Assembly (NCBI GenBank): GCA_030651575.1
Contig: JAUSFB010000030.1
Location: 331,623 to 395,622, forward strand
DNA: 64,000 nt
Direction of reading: 5' to 3'
Source: Phaeospirillum sp.
GTDB lineage: Bacteria; Pseudomonadota; Alphaproteobacteria; Rhodospirillales; Magnetospirillaceae
Both the position numbers and the translations under genes were made by a program. The notes below the pieces were generated by a model, which saw only the letters and a list, made by a program, of their open reading frames with translations, had not been told where the DNA came from and made no database searches. Positions 41,724-52,163 of the stretch are shown one piece after another. Numbering within the stretch: the stretch's first letter is position 1; each line of letters opens with the position of its first letter.

Positions 41724-43454
41724 ATGACAATTATCAATACTCTTGATCCGGCGGCCGAGCGTCGCCGGAAAGGGGCTCGGTTCAGCGCCAACTTCATGAC
41801 GGTGCTGGAGGTCTCACGCGATCTGGTCTGCCTGTGCGCCGGCGGCATCATCCTCGACATCAACAGCGCCGGGTTGGCCATGCTGGGGGCCGAAGGCGTC
41901 GACCGGGTGATCGGGCGCAGCTTTTGCAATCTGGTCGGCGGCGACTATGCCCAGGTCATCGACGAGCTTTTGCAACTGAGCGAGGTCGAGGACTCCGCCA
42001 TTCCGGTGCAGGTGCGGCGGCTGGGCGGCGATGCCTTCGATGCGGAATTGCAGATTTTTCCGGCCCGCGAATTGGGCCGCGGCCATGCCGTGGTCATCGT
42101 TCGCGACATCAGCCGCCAGGGCCGGCTGGCCCGCACCGCCCGCGAGAGCGAGGACCGCTTCCGGGTACTGGTGGAGAACTCCATGCACCTGATCGCCCAA
42201 TGCCATGGCGGCCGGGTGGTCTATCTGAACGCCGCCGGCAAGCGGATGCTGGGCGTCGCGGGGCAGCCCGGCATGGCGGTCGCCCATATGTTTCATGGAC
42301 AATATCGCGAGATCTTCGCCATGGATCCGGGGCTGTTGCTGTCCGAACCCGGCGTGATGCCGGTCCGGTTGGCCCATTACGACGGCTCGGCCTTCGACGC
42401 CCAGATTCTGGTGACGCCGCTGCCTTCCTCTGGCGCGGTACCCGAATTCATGATCGAGGCGCGCGACATCTCCGGCCATCTGCGGGCGGTGGCGGCGCTG
42501 CGCCGCATGAACGAGACCCTGGAAAGTCAGGTGGCGGAGCGCACTCGCGAACTGGCCGAGGAACGGTCCCGGGCGGTGGAGGCCCGGTGCTTCGTCGAAA
42601 GCCTGCTGGAGGCGGTGCCGAACCCCTTGTGGTGGAAGGGCGTCGATGGCCGTTTTCGCGGCTATAACCGAGCCTTTCGCGAAATTCACGCCATCGGCCC
42701 GGTCGAATGGATCGGGCGGTCTTCGGCCGAGACGCTGCCGCCGTCCTTCATCGGGCCGGCCATGGAGGCCGACGCCAAGGCCATGGCCGGCGGCGGGGAG
42801 CGGGTCGAGTACGAGGCCCTGCTCGCTTTCGCCGATGGCCGCGCCCATGACGTGGTGGTCAGCAAGACCGCCTGGCGCTGGCGTCCCGAGCATCCCGAAG
42901 GCGTGATCGGCGTCATGCTCGACATCTCCGAGCGCAAGCGGATGGAAGCCGAATTGCGCCGCCTCGCCACCACCGACGCCCTGACCGGCATTTTCAACCG
43001 GCGTCACTTCATGGTGACGGCGACGGTCGAGACCGAGCGCGCCCAGCGTCATCATCGCCCCCTGACCGGGTTGATGCTGGACATCGATCATTTCAAGCGC
43101 ATCAACGACGGCTTTGGCCATCCGGTGGGCGATGTGGCCATCAAGGCCATGACGGCGGCCTGCCTCGATGTGATCCGCACCATCGATCCACTGGGGCGTC
43201 TCGGCGGCGAGGAGTTCGCCATCGTGCTGCCCGACACCGACCTTGCCGCCGGCCTGATCGTCGCCGAGCGTATCCGCGCCGCCATCGGCCAGATCGCCAT
43301 CGCCACCGAAAAAGGCCCGGTGGCCTTCACCGTCAGCATCGGGGCCGCCCAGTTGAACGATTCCGACGCCTCGGTCGAGTCTCTGCTGTCGCGCGCCGAC
43401 GCAGCGCTTTACGTCGCCAAGAACAGCGGCCGCAACCGGGTGGTGGCGGGGTAG
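41724..43454 (+). CDS. PAS-domain diguanylate cyclase (GGDEF)
   Basis: Multiple PAS-like segments; [14 protein letters not shown] ... [21 protein letters not shown] (GGEEF with RxxD I-site). Confidence 0.93.
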   Translation: MTIINTLDPAAERRRKGARFSANFMTVLEVSRDLVCLCAGGIILDINSAGLAMLGAEGVDRVIGRSFCNLVGGDYAQVIDELLQLSEVEDSAIPVQVRRLGGDAFDAELQIFPARELGRGHAVVIVRDISRQGRLARTARESEDRFRVLVENSMHLIAQCHGGRVVYLNAAGKRMLGVAGQPGMAVAHMFHGQYREIFAMDPGLLLSEPGVMPVRLAHYDGSAFDAQILVTPLPSSGAVPEFMIEARDISGHLRAVAALRRMNETLESQVAERTRELAEERSRAVEARCFVESLLEAVPNPLWWKGVDGRFRGYNRAFREIHAIGPVEWIGRSSAETLPPSFIGPAMEADAKAMAGGGERVEYEALLAFADGRAHDVVVSKTAWRWRPEHPEGVIGVMLDISERKRMEAELRRLATTDALTGIFNRRHFMVTATVETERAQRHHRPLTGLMLDIDHFKRINDGFGHPVGDVAIKAMTAACLDVIRTIDPLGRLGGEEFAIVLPDTDLAAGLIVAERIRAAIGQIAIATEKGPVAFTVSIGAAQLNDSDASVESLLSRADAALYVAKNSGRNRVVAG

Positions 43455-43480
43455 GAGGCAACTCCGCTATACTCCCGCCC

Positions 43481-45280
43481 ATGTCCGTCGTCCGCCTGCT
43501 CCCCCCCACATTGGTCAACCAGATCGCCGCTGGCGAGGTGGTGGAGCGGCCTGCCTCGGCGGTGAAGGAGCTGGTGGAGAACGCGGTCGACGCCGGCGCC
43601 ACCCGGATCGACGTTGTGATGATCGAGGGGGGGCAGGCGCTGATCTCGGTCACCGATGACGGCGGCGGCATGACCCCGGACGAGATGTCGCTGGCGGTGG
43701 AGCGGCACGCCACCTCGAAGCTGCCCGATGACGATCTGGTGCGGATCCGGTTCCTGGGCTTTCGGGGTGAGGCGCTGCCGTCCATCGGCTCGGTGGCGCG
43801 GCTGACCCTGACCAGCCGTCCCAAGGGGGCCGAGTCCGCCTGGAGCCTGTCGGTCGAGGGCGGCGCCAAGGCCGCGCCCATGCCGGCCGCCCATCCCCCC
43901 GGGACCAGGGTCGAGGTGCGCGACCTGTTTTACGCCACGCCGGCCCGCTTGAAATTCCTCAAGGCTCCCCGCACCGAGCTGTCCCATGCGGTCGATGTGG
44001 TCGAGCGTCTGGGCATGGCCCATCCCGATATCGCTTTTTCGCTGTCGGACGGGGGGCGCAAGCTGCTGGACCTGCCGGCCCGGCGCGGCGAGGCCCAGGC
44101 CGCCCTGCTGGCGCGGGTGGCCCAAGTGGTCGGGCGCGATTTCGAGGCCAACGCCTTGGCGCTGGACGCCGAGCGCGACGGCGTCCGGCTGACCGGCTGG
44201 GCCGGCCTGCCCACCTATAACCGCGCCAGTTCGGTGGCGCAGTACCTGTTCGTCAACGGTCGGCCGATCAAGGATCGTCTGGTGATCGGGGCGGTGCGCG
44301 GGGCCTATCAGGACGTCCTCGGCCGCGACCGTCACCCGGTCGTGGCGCTGTTTCTCGACCTTGACCCCGAGCAGGTGGACGTCAATGTCCACCCCGCCAA
44401 GGCCGAGGTCCGCTTTCGCGATTCCGGCAATGTGCGCGGCCTGATCGTCGGCGCCATCCGCCACGCCCTGGCCGGAGCTGGCCATCGGGCCAGCACCACC
44501 GTCTCGTCGGCGACCATCGGCGCCTTGGGCAACAGCCGGTATTTCCAGGGAACCTTCTCTCCGTCGTCGCGGACGTCCCTGCCGCTGTCGCGGAGCGGGA
44601 TGGACGCCCAGGCCCCGCTCAGTCTGGCCGAGGCGGTGGCGGGGTTCGACCTGCCGCCGGCGGCTCCTCCGGGCGAGAGCCCCGACGAGGCCGCGTGCGA
44701 TTATCCGCTGGGGGCGGCGCGGGCTCAGTTGCACGACACCTATATCGTCGCCCAGACCGCCACCGGTCTGGTGATCGTCGATCAGCATGCCGCCCACGAG
44801 CGGTTGGTGCTGGAGCGTATGAAAAAAGCCCTGGCCGAGGGCGGCATCAGCCGCCAAGGACTGCTGCTGCCCGAGGTGGTCGATCTGGGCGAGGCCGGCG
44901 CGGCGTGTATTTGCGACCGGGCCGGGGAACTGGCGCTGTTGGGTCTGGTGGTCGAGCCGTTCGGCGCCGGCTCGGTGGTGGTGCGCGAGGTTCCCGCCCT
45001 GCTGGGTGATTCCGATGTCCAGGGGCTGGTGCGCGATCTGGCCGACGAACTGGCGGAATGGGGCCTGGGCCATTCCTTGCAGGAGCGGTTGTCCGAGGTC
45101 TGCGCCACCATGGCCTGCCACGGCTCGGTACGGGCGGGGCGTCGCCTGGGGCAGGCCGAAATGAACGCCTTGCTGCGCCAGATGGAGGCGACGCCGCTGT
45201 CCGGCCAGTGCAATCACGGCCGCCCCACCCATGTCACCCTCAGCCTCGCCGATATCGAACGTCTGTTCGGCCGACGCTGA
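43481..45280 (+). CDS. mutL: DNA mismatch repair protein MutL
   Basis: [74 protein letters not shown]. Confidence 0.97.
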   Translation: MSVVRLLPPTLVNQIAAGEVVERPASAVKELVENAVDAGATRIDVVMIEGGQALISVTDDGGGMTPDEMSLAVERHATSKLPDDDLVRIRFLGFRGEALPSIGSVARLTLTSRPKGAESAWSLSVEGGAKAAPMPAAHPPGTRVEVRDLFYATPARLKFLKAPRTELSHAVDVVERLGMAHPDIAFSLSDGGRKLLDLPARRGEAQAALLARVAQVVGRDFEANALALDAERDGVRLTGWAGLPTYNRASSVAQYLFVNGRPIKDRLVIGAVRGAYQDVLGRDRHPVVALFLDLDPEQVDVNVHPAKAEVRFRDSGNVRGLIVGAIRHALAGAGHRASTTVSSATIGALGNSRYFQGTFSPSSRTSLPLSRSGMDAQAPLSLAEAVAGFDLPPAAPPGESPDEAACDYPLGAARAQLHDTYIVAQTATGLVIVDQHAAHERLVLERMKKALAEGGISRQGLLLPEVVDLGEAGAACICDRAGELALLGLVVEPFGAGSVVVREVPALLGDSDVQGLVRDLADELAEWGLGHSLQERLSEVCATMACHGSVRAGRRLGQAEMNALLRQMEATPLSGQCNHGRPTHVTLSLADIERLFGRR

Positions 45281-46189
45281 TCAAAAGAACCGGCGTCGGG
45301 TCATCGGATCGGGCGCGTATCTGATCAGAACACCCGGCGGCAGGGATAGGGGAATCCACTGGACCGGCGGGGCAAGATCGGCCAGTCGGGTCAGGCGTTC
45401 CTCGGTGGTGGGGTGGGTGCGGATCAGCGAGAGCCGGGGATTCTCCCAGCCGTGGTGAAGCCGCGCCAGAGCGGCCATCAGCGCCCGTGGGTTGCCGGTC
45501 AACTCGGCGGCGCTGGCGTCGGCGGCGAATTCCCGGGTCCGCGCCAGCTTCAGGGTCAGCAGATCCGAGACCAGCGGAGCGGCCATGATCACCAGGAACG
45601 GCCACGGCGGCGGCGCCATCCCCAATTCCAGGATTCCGGGCAAGTACAACAGCAGCAAGATCAGACCAGCCAGGGCCACGGTATGGGTCAGGCGGCCCGC
45701 CGCCTCGGCCAGACGCAGGATTTTAAGGTCGCCGGCGCGGATATGCCCGATCTCGTGAGCCAGGACCGCCGCCACCTCGGGCGGCGGCAGAGTCAGCAGC
45801 AACCCATCGGAGATTCCGATGGCGGCGTGGCGGCCCCATCCGGTGGACAGGGCGAGAATCTCGGGGCGAGGGATGAAATAGAGCGGCGGAACGCTCTCCA
45901 GCCCGGCGCGGCGGCTGAGTTCGGTGACGATCGCCCACAGGTCGGGCGCCATGTGGGGCGGTAGGGGCACCGCCCGCCACAGGCGCCGCAGCATCACCGC
46001 CGAGGCGTGGGGATGGATCAGCATCCCCACGCCGGCGGCGACAACGGAACCGGCGACTCCCAGTCCCCCCGCCACCAGCCAGCCGGCCAGGGCCGTCAGC
46101 CCGACGATCCCGGCCAGGATCACGATGGAATCCCGACGATTCCGGCGTGCCTGTGTCTCCAGATTGGCTTGGTCCAGCAGTGGGCGCAT
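45281..46189 (-). CDS. M48 family zinc metalloprotease (HtpX-like)
   Basis: VLAHEIGHIRAGDL (HExxH), TREFAADASAAELTG, multiple TM segments. Confidence 0.9.
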   Translation of the reverse strand: MRPLLDQANLETQARRNRRDSIVILAGIVGLTALAGWLVAGGLGVAGSVVAAGVGMLIHPHASAVMLRRLWRAVPLPPHMAPDLWAIVTELSRRAGLESVPPLYFIPRPEILALSTGWGRHAAIGISDGLLLTLPPPEVAAVLAHEIGHIRAGDLKILRLAEAAGRLTHTVALAGLILLLLYLPGILELGMAPPPWPFLVIMAAPLVSDLLTLKLARTREFAADASAAELTGNPRALMAALARLHHGWENPRLSLIRTHPTTEERLTRLADLAPPVQWIPLSLPPGVLIRYAPDPMTRRRFF

Positions 46190-46213
46190 GGGCGTCTCCT
46201 GCCCGTGACCGGG

Positions 46214-46672
46214 TCAGGCGGCTTTGGTCTCGATCAGCTTGGCCTCGGCCGGGGCCTCGATCTTGATGGTGCGGGGCTTCATGGCCTCGGGGATCTCCCG
46301 CACCAGATCCACATGCAGCAGGCCGTTGACCAGACTGGCGCGGTCCACCCGGATGTGGTCGGCCAATTCGAAGCGGCGTTCGAACGAGCGGCCGGCGATG
46401 CCGTGATGGAGGTATTCCACCTTGGACTCATCCTTGCGGATCTTGCCGGAGATGACCAGGGTCTGACCCTTGGCGGTCAGGTCGAGATCGCCTTCCTCGA
46501 AGCCGGCCACCGCCATGGTGATGCGGTAGCGGTCGTCGCTTTGCTTTTCGATATTATAGGGAGGATAGGACAGGGCCGCCTCGTCGAGACGGTTGGCGGT
46601 CTCCAGCAGGTGGTTGAGGTGATCGAAACCGACGGTCGACCGGAACAGTGGGGACAGATCGAAGTTACGCAT
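46214..46672 (-). CDS. Hsp20/alpha-crystallin family small heat-shock protein
   Basis: MRNFDLSPLFRSTVGFDHLNHLLETANRLDEAALSYPPYNIEKQSDDRYRITMAVAGFEEGDLDLTAKGQTLVISGK. Confidence 0.95.
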   Translation of the reverse strand: MRNFDLSPLFRSTVGFDHLNHLLETANRLDEAALSYPPYNIEKQSDDRYRITMAVAGFEEGDLDLTAKGQTLVISGKIRKDESKVEYLHHGIAGRSFERRFELADHIRVDRASLVNGLLHVDLVREIPEAMKPRTIKIEAPAEAKLIETKAA

Positions 46673-47023
46673 GACCAGCTCTCCTTTTCGAAGCAACCAG
46701 GACGGCGGTGTCCGAAGACCCGCCACGAGGCCCCGATGACGGCAGCCTCGTGTTAAGGAGATGGGGGGGCTTTCGGGGGCGTCAAGAGCCCTGGGAATCG
46801 GTCCAGTCGAAGGCATCCTGGCGGCGGTCCATAGCGGTGGTGCCGTGGGTTTCCTTGTGCAGGAGCCGGAATTCCCGGCGCGATTCTCTCCCACGCCGAT
46901 CACTTACGCGGTATACCACGATGGATGGGTGTTGCGGATGGGAGTGAAGCACCTCACATCTGAAAGGCCGAGACCCCGCTGTGGGACAGCCGGCTTTTCA
47001 TACCGGCGGCAAGGTAGGACACA

Positions 47024-48184
47024 GTGACGAATCAAGGCGCATTCACCGACAAGGCGGCGTTCGAATCCATCATCCACTCCCTGTTGGAGCGGGGTGACGG
47101 GGGGAGCTTCGGCAAGATTCACCTTGTCTCCATCAGTCCGGCGACCGAGGCGGGCGCGCCGGTCGAGATCCAGCCCAAGGCCGTGGCCATCACCGAACAC
47201 ATCATTCAGGCGCGCCTGTCCCATGGCGATGTCTGTCTGCTGCTGTCTCCGGGCAAGTATATGCTGATCTTTCCCGGCCTGACCGATGTGGAGGGCTCCA
47301 TCAAGGCCACCGCCATCTCGCGCGAGATCAAGGCCCGCCTGTTCGGGCAATCCGCCGCCGCCATCAACGTTTCGGTCCAGGTGTTGCCGCTGTCCCGTCT
47401 CAAGGCCAGAGCGTCGGCGGCGAGGATTACCGCCATGGAAGAAGTCCTCGACGCCCATGAACGGCACACCGCGGTCAGGTTGCGTGTGGTGTTCCAGCCG
47501 GTCTGGGATTCGCTGGGCCAGGGCGTGATCGGGAACCGCGCCGTCACCCACCGGGAATTCCAGGGGCGTGAGCTGTTCGACGACGCCGTCCAGTTCGCGG
47601 GCGAGCAGGATCCGCTGGCAATCGAACGGAATGCCTGCCTCCAGCATTCGGTCATCCTGGGGCGGAAAAATCAGGGGCTGGTGTTCATGCCGCAGGTGAT
47701 CAACGATCACACCGTGACCGATCTGAACGAATTCACCCAATCCATCCGCCAGGTGGCGGCGGCTTGTCCCGACGGGTTGGTGATCGAGTTGACCGGCGCA
47801 GTCAGCTCGCTGTCGCGGCGGCGGTTTCGCGACGTCATCCAGGCGGTGACGGAGGGTGGCGCCGAGGTCGGCGTGCGGATCTTTCCCGAGCCGGAAATGG
47901 CCCGTTTCATCCGGGAATGCGGTGCGAGTTATCTGTGCTTCAACGAGGCTCAGGCCAAGGAGGCGGCCTTTACCCATTCCGCCCTGTACGCGCTCTTCGC
48001 GGTGGTGGCTCACGAGGTGCGGGGATTGGGCTTCACGCCCTGCCTGTGGAACGCGTCGTCCGGCCAGGACGTCAAGCGTGCCGAGGCGCTTGGTTTCCTG
48101 CTGTTCTCCGGCCCTCCCATCGGCCGGAATCAGGCCTCCATGGTTTCGCCTTATCCCCTGTTGACGGACAAGGTCTTCCTATAG
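47024..48184 (+). CDS. Degenerate GGDEF/EAL-like protein (predicted catalytically inactive)
   Basis: VFQPVWDSLGQGVIGNRAVTH, LVIELTGAVSSLSRRRFRDVIQAVTEGGAEVGV and EALGFLLFSGPPIGR align with EAL landmarks, but catalytic residues are missing. Confidence 0.65.
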   Translation: MTNQGAFTDKAAFESIIHSLLERGDGGSFGKIHLVSISPATEAGAPVEIQPKAVAITEHIIQARLSHGDVCLLLSPGKYMLIFPGLTDVEGSIKATAISREIKARLFGQSAAAINVSVQVLPLSRLKARASAARITAMEEVLDAHERHTAVRLRVVFQPVWDSLGQGVIGNRAVTHREFQGRELFDDAVQFAGEQDPLAIERNACLQHSVILGRKNQGLVFMPQVINDHTVTDLNEFTQSIRQVAAACPDGLVIELTGAVSSLSRRRFRDVIQAVTEGGAEVGVRIFPEPEMARFIRECGASYLCFNEAQAKEAAFTHSALYALFAVVAHEVRGLGFTPCLWNASSGQDVKRAEALGFLLFSGPPIGRNQASMVSPYPLLTDKVFL

Positions 48185-48201
48185 GCCCGAAGGCGCGAAA
48201 A

Positions 48202-48235
48202 AGCCGCACCCCGTCGCCAGGGTGCGGCTGTTCGT
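48202..48235 (-). terminator. Putative intrinsic terminator for phasin gene (minus strand)
   Basis: AGCCGCACCC-cgtcgcca-GGGTGCGGCT; on minus strand the hairpin is followed by a T run (from GCGAAAAAG). Confidence 0.7.
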
Positions 48236-48248
48236 GGCGGCCGGAAAA

Positions 48249-48635
48249 TCAGGCGGCGAACTTCGCCAGATTCTGGAAGGCGGCGACCTGCTTTTGCACG
48301 GGCTCGAAGGCGGCGGTGAACACCGACGTGGTCAGCTCGGCGATGGCGCGGCTGTCGGACAGGGCGGCTTCGAGGCTTTCCTTGGCCAGCTTCTGCTGTA
48401 GCGAGAAGAACTCGACCGGGGTCTTGACCGAGGACAGCGCCTGGATCGAGGCGGCCATCTTCTCGACATTCCTGGTGGCCAGAGCCTGATACGCCTTGGC
48501 CAGGGACTCCAGACCGGACGCGGCGGCGGTGCCGCTCTTGGTCAGGGCCTCGGCATTGTTCTTGGCGACAATGGTCAGCTTCTCGACACTGGCCTTGGTG
48601 GCGACGGTGATCTGTTCGACGGTGGCGTTGGTCAT
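48249..48635 (-). CDS. Phasin family protein
   Basis: MTNATVEQITVATKASVEKLTIVAKNNAEALTKSG ... VKTPVEFFSLQQKLAKESLEAALSDSRAIAELTTSVFTAAFEPVQKQV. Confidence 0.92.
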   Translation of the reverse strand: MTNATVEQITVATKASVEKLTIVAKNNAEALTKSGTAAASGLESLAKAYQALATRNVEKMAASIQALSSVKTPVEFFSLQQKLAKESLEAALSDSRAIAELTTSVFTAAFEPVQKQVAAFQNLAKFAA

Positions 48636-48859
48636 GGGAGACTCCTGGGCTGCGGGTTGGGCAGGTCAACCGGCGGTCGATTGCTGCGCTGCAACATAGC
48701 GGGAGTTCTACGCTTTTCACGGAGGAATGCAAGATATATGTTGCGATGCAGCATGTGCCGGAGGGCCGGCCGGCCATTGCTGTGTCGGCCAGGGCTCGCT
48801 ATGGTTTACACCGTCCCATTATCAGTGTGCCGGATCGGCACGAAGTCCAGAGGCTCCCG

Positions 48860-49207
48860 ATGACCAAGACCGCTCGCTCCAACCCGCTCAAGCTCAATGC
48901 GCTTCAGTTGAAGACCCTGGTCCTGTTCCAGGAGCTGGCCCGCCATCCCGAGACCGCCAGCCGGCTCGACAATGGCGATGTCTTCCTCAACCGCCTGCCG
49001 ACCCCGCACGGCAACCACTTTCATGTGGGCCGCAAGGTGGCCCTGTCCAAGGACGCCACCGGCCTGTCCAACAAGGCGGTGTGGGCCGTGCTGGACCGCA
49101 AGGGCCTGATCCGGTCGAGCTTCCCGCTGGCGGTGACCATCACTCCCGATGGGCTGGCCTATGACAGCGGCATCGCCGACGAGATCCTGCACGGTTCGGA
49201 TCACTGA
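48860..49207 (+). CDS. Conserved hypothetical protein, winged-helix-like
   Basis: MTKTARSNPLKLNALQLKTLVLFQELARHPETA ... VWAVLDRKGLIRSSFPLAVTITPDG; stop overlaps queE start (ATGA-like). Fold is inference. Confidence 0.7.
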   Translation: MTKTARSNPLKLNALQLKTLVLFQELARHPETASRLDNGDVFLNRLPTPHGNHFHVGRKVALSKDATGLSNKAVWAVLDRKGLIRSSFPLAVTITPDGLAYDSGIADEILHGSDH

Positions 49208-49827
49208 TGCCCTATACGGTCAAGGAGATCTTCCACACCTTGCAGGGCGAGGGGGCGCAGGCCGGGCGCGCCGCGGTGTTTCTGCGCTTTGCCGCCTGCA
49301 ATCTGTGGAACGGGCGCGAGGAAGACCGCGCCAAGGCGGCCTGCAGCTTTTGCGACACAGATTTCGTCGGTGGGACGAAGTTTCCCGATGCCGAGACCTT
49401 GGCCGAACGGGTCTCCGACCTGTGGCCGGCCGGTGTCGGCGGCCCGCGTCTGGTGGTGGTCACCGGTGGCGAGCCGGCGCTTCAGCTGGACGGCGTCCTG
49501 GTGGCGGCGCTGCATGATCGCGGCTTCAAGGTGGCGATCGAGACCAACGGAACCCTGACTCTGCCGGTCGGCATCGACTGGGTCTGCGTCAGCCCCAAGG
49601 CGGGAACCGTCCTGGCGGTGACCCGAGGCGACGAGTTGAAACTGATCCATCCCCAGGACGGCGCCCCGCCCGCCGCCTTCGAGCATCTGGAGTTCGATCA
49701 CTTCTTCCTCCAGCCCATGGACGGCCCCGATCAGGCGGCCAATACCCGGTCGGCCATCGCCCATTGCTTGACTCATCCACGCTGGCGGCTCAGCGTGCAG
49801 GCCCACAAGATCATCGGAATACCCTGA
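49207..49827 (+). CDS. queE: 7-carboxy-7-deazaguanine synthase
   Basis: YTVKEIFHTLQGEGAQAGRAAVFLRFAACNLWNG...ACSFCDTDF, VVVTGGEPALQLD, VAIETNGT. Confidence 0.95.
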   Translation: MPYTVKEIFHTLQGEGAQAGRAAVFLRFAACNLWNGREEDRAKAACSFCDTDFVGGTKFPDAETLAERVSDLWPAGVGGPRLVVVTGGEPALQLDGVLVAALHDRGFKVAIETNGTLTLPVGIDWVCVSPKAGTVLAVTRGDELKLIHPQDGAPPAAFEHLEFDHFFLQPMDGPDQAANTRSAIAHCLTHPRWRLSVQAHKIIGIP

Positions 49828-50357
49828 TGCCCGCGTTCAAAGTCAGCCGCCGGATCGAGATCGATGCCGGCCATCGCATCATGACCCATGGCTCCAAGTG
49901 CCGAAATCTGCACGGCCACCGCTATGTCGTCGAGGTCGAGTGCGAGGCCGGGCGGCTGCACGAGGTCGGCGAGCAGACCGACATGGTGGTCGATTTCGGG
50001 TTTCTCAAGGACGAGATGATGCGGCTGATCGACGGCCCCTGCGACCATGGTTTCATCGCCGCCGGCGCCGATGACGGCCTGTTGGCCCTGTTCGCCCCGG
50101 CGACCGGCGACGCGGTGGAGTGGCTGGCCGATTTGCGGGCCGTCATGAACCGGGATGGGGCGGCGCTGACCTCCGACACCCGCCTGGGAACCAAGCTTTA
50201 CGTGGTGCCGTTCCAGCCCACCGCCGAATGTCTGGCCAAGCATTGGTTCGGATTGTTGGCCCAGCCGGTCGCCGTCCGGTCCGGCGGCGCCGCCCGGCTG
50301 GTTTCGGTCCGGGTGTGGGAAACTCCCAACTGCATGGCCGAATACGGACCGCGCTAG
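49827..50357 (+). CDS. queD: 6-carboxytetrahydropterin synthase
   Basis: EIDAGHRIMTHGSKCRNLHGHRYVVEVECEA, MVVDFGFLKDEMMRLIDGPCDHGFI, VRVWETPNCMAEY. Confidence 0.93.
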   Translation: MPAFKVSRRIEIDAGHRIMTHGSKCRNLHGHRYVVEVECEAGRLHEVGEQTDMVVDFGFLKDEMMRLIDGPCDHGFIAAGADDGLLALFAPATGDAVEWLADLRAVMNRDGAALTSDTRLGTKLYVVPFQPTAECLAKHWFGLLAQPVAVRSGGAARLVSVRVWETPNCMAEYGPR

Positions 50358-52093
50358 CCCCGGCGCACCACCACCCCAAAGCACGAGCCCCGGCCGGGAA
50401 CCGAGTGCAGTTCCAGCCGATGCCCCAGGAGGGCCGCCATGCGCCTGACCACGCCGAGACCGAGGCCCAGGCCGCGGCCGCCCCGTTGGTCGGAGGGGCC
50501 GTCCAGGCGGGTGAAGTCGTCGAACACCAGATCGGCCTTGTCGGGCGGAATGCCGATGCCGGTGTCGCAGACCAGAATCGCCACGTCGGGGCCGCGACGG
50601 CGGCAGCCCACCAGGATGCCGCCGGATTCGGTGTAGCGCGTTGCGTTGATCAGCAGATTGCGCAGCAGGCGCTCCAGCAGAATCGGGTCGCTGGAGATGA
50701 CGGCCGAGGTCGGGGCCACCGTGATGGACAGGCCTCGGGCGGAGGCCTCGGGCTCGATCTGCTCCACCAGCCCGACCAGCAGCGGCATCAGCCGGAAGGT
50801 GGTGATATTAGGCTTGATCTTGCCGGCTTCCAGGGACGAGACGTCGAGCAGGGTCGTCAGCAGCGAGTTGGTGGCCTCGATACTCTGGCGCAGCTTGTCC
50901 ACCACCCTGCCTTGACCGGGATCGCTGATCTGGGCCGCCAGCACTTCGGTGAACATGCCGGCGGCCTGGAGCGGCTGGCGCAGGTCGTGGCTGGCGGCGG
51001 CGAGGAAGCGGGTCTTGCTCTCATTGGCCTGCCGGGCCTCGGCGGCGCGGTGTTCGGTCTCTTCGGTCCGCTCGCGGATCACCACCTCCAGCCCCGCCGT
51101 GAAGGCCTCCTCGCGGGCGATGCCGTGAAAGGCCAGCAGGGCCAGTCCCATCAGGCAAAGCGTCACCACCACCACCGCGCCCAGCACCAGCAGGGCGGTC
51201 TGGCGCCAGGGGTCCAGGACGTCGTCCATGGCCATGCCGGCGCGGACCACCACCCCGAATCCGGCCAGGGTGCGGTACGAAACCATGCGATCGACCCCGT
51301 CCAGCGGCGAGGTGGAACGAAGGGTGCCGTTGGGTTCGATGGCGGCCATCCTGCTGCCCTTGCCGTCACGGACCGACGCCCCCACATAGGCGTCGGCATC
51401 GGGCTGACGCAGCATCACCATGCCGTCGGTGGTGGCCGCGATATAGCCGCGTTGCCCCAAGACCAGGCTTTGGTGAAAATCGGTGAAGAATTGAGCGTTG
51501 AGGCCGATGGTGACGGCGCCGGCAAAGCCGCCGAGATCATCGGAGATCCGTCGGCTGAGGGTGAAGACCAGTTCTGTCCTGTAGCGGCTGCGGATCAACT
51601 GTCCGACCACCATCTCCTGCCCGGCGACCAGCTTTTGGAACCATGTGCGGTCGCCAAGCTCGATGCTGCCGGTACTGTTCTCGCCGGGCGGCGCGCTGGC
51701 GGCGATCACCAGCCCCTTGGCGTCGGTGATCAGCAGGATTCCCCGCTCGGGCAGGGTTTCTTGCAGATCCAGAAGTTTCTGGACCTCATCAGCGGCAGAG
51801 ATCTGTCCGCGCAGCCGCTCCTGCGCCACCCGCACGGCGCGCCTGAGGACGCTGTCGGTCGATGTCAGGGTGCGGGTGAGGTGCTCGTCGACCAGACGCG
51901 CCACCGCCTGGGTATTGGCCGCGGCCGCGGCCATCGCCATGTCCCGGAGATGGAGGAGAAACACCGTCGAGCAGCAGACCACCAGCAGCAGCATCAGAGC
52001 AACCATCAGCGCCAGCACGCGACGCACGGCATCGGGCGGCCGCACCGGACGGGTGGGCGGATTGCTGTGGCGAATGGTTGTAAACTCTCTCAC
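50354..52093 (-). CDS. Membrane sensor histidine kinase with extracytoplasmic Cache-like domain
   Basis: FLAAASHDLRQPLQAAGMFTEVLA (H-box), LVCDTGIGIPPDKADLVFDDFTRLD, GGRGLGLGLGVVRRMAALLGHRLELHSVPGRGSCF. Confidence 0.93.
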   Translation of the reverse strand: MREFTTIRHSNPPTRPVRPPDAVRRVLALMVALMLLLVVCCSTVFLLHLRDMAMAAAAANTQAVARLVDEHLTRTLTSTDSVLRRAVRVAQERLRGQISAADEVQKLLDLQETLPERGILLITDAKGLVIAASAPPGENSTGSIELGDRTWFQKLVAGQEMVVGQLIRSRYRTELVFTLSRRISDDLGGFAGAVTIGLNAQFFTDFHQSLVLGQRGYIAATTDGMVMLRQPDADAYVGASVRDGKGSRMAAIEPNGTLRSTSPLDGVDRMVSYRTLAGFGVVVRAGMAMDDVLDPWRQTALLVLGAVVVVTLCLMGLALLAFHGIAREEAFTAGLEVVIRERTEETEHRAAEARQANESKTRFLAAASHDLRQPLQAAGMFTEVLAAQISDPGQGRVVDKLRQSIEATNSLLTTLLDVSSLEAGKIKPNITTFRLMPLLVGLVEQIEPEASARGLSITVAPTSAVISSDPILLERLLRNLLINATRYTESGGILVGCRRRGPDVAILVCDTGIGIPPDKADLVFDDFTRLDGPSDQRGGRGLGLGLGVVRRMAALLGHRLELHSVPGRGSCFGVVVRRG

Positions 52094-52163
52094 CTGACCT
52101 GGCCCATGGGTAGTGCTGCCGAGCCAGACTATACCTTAAGGTATGAGATGGGGAAGGATTGGT

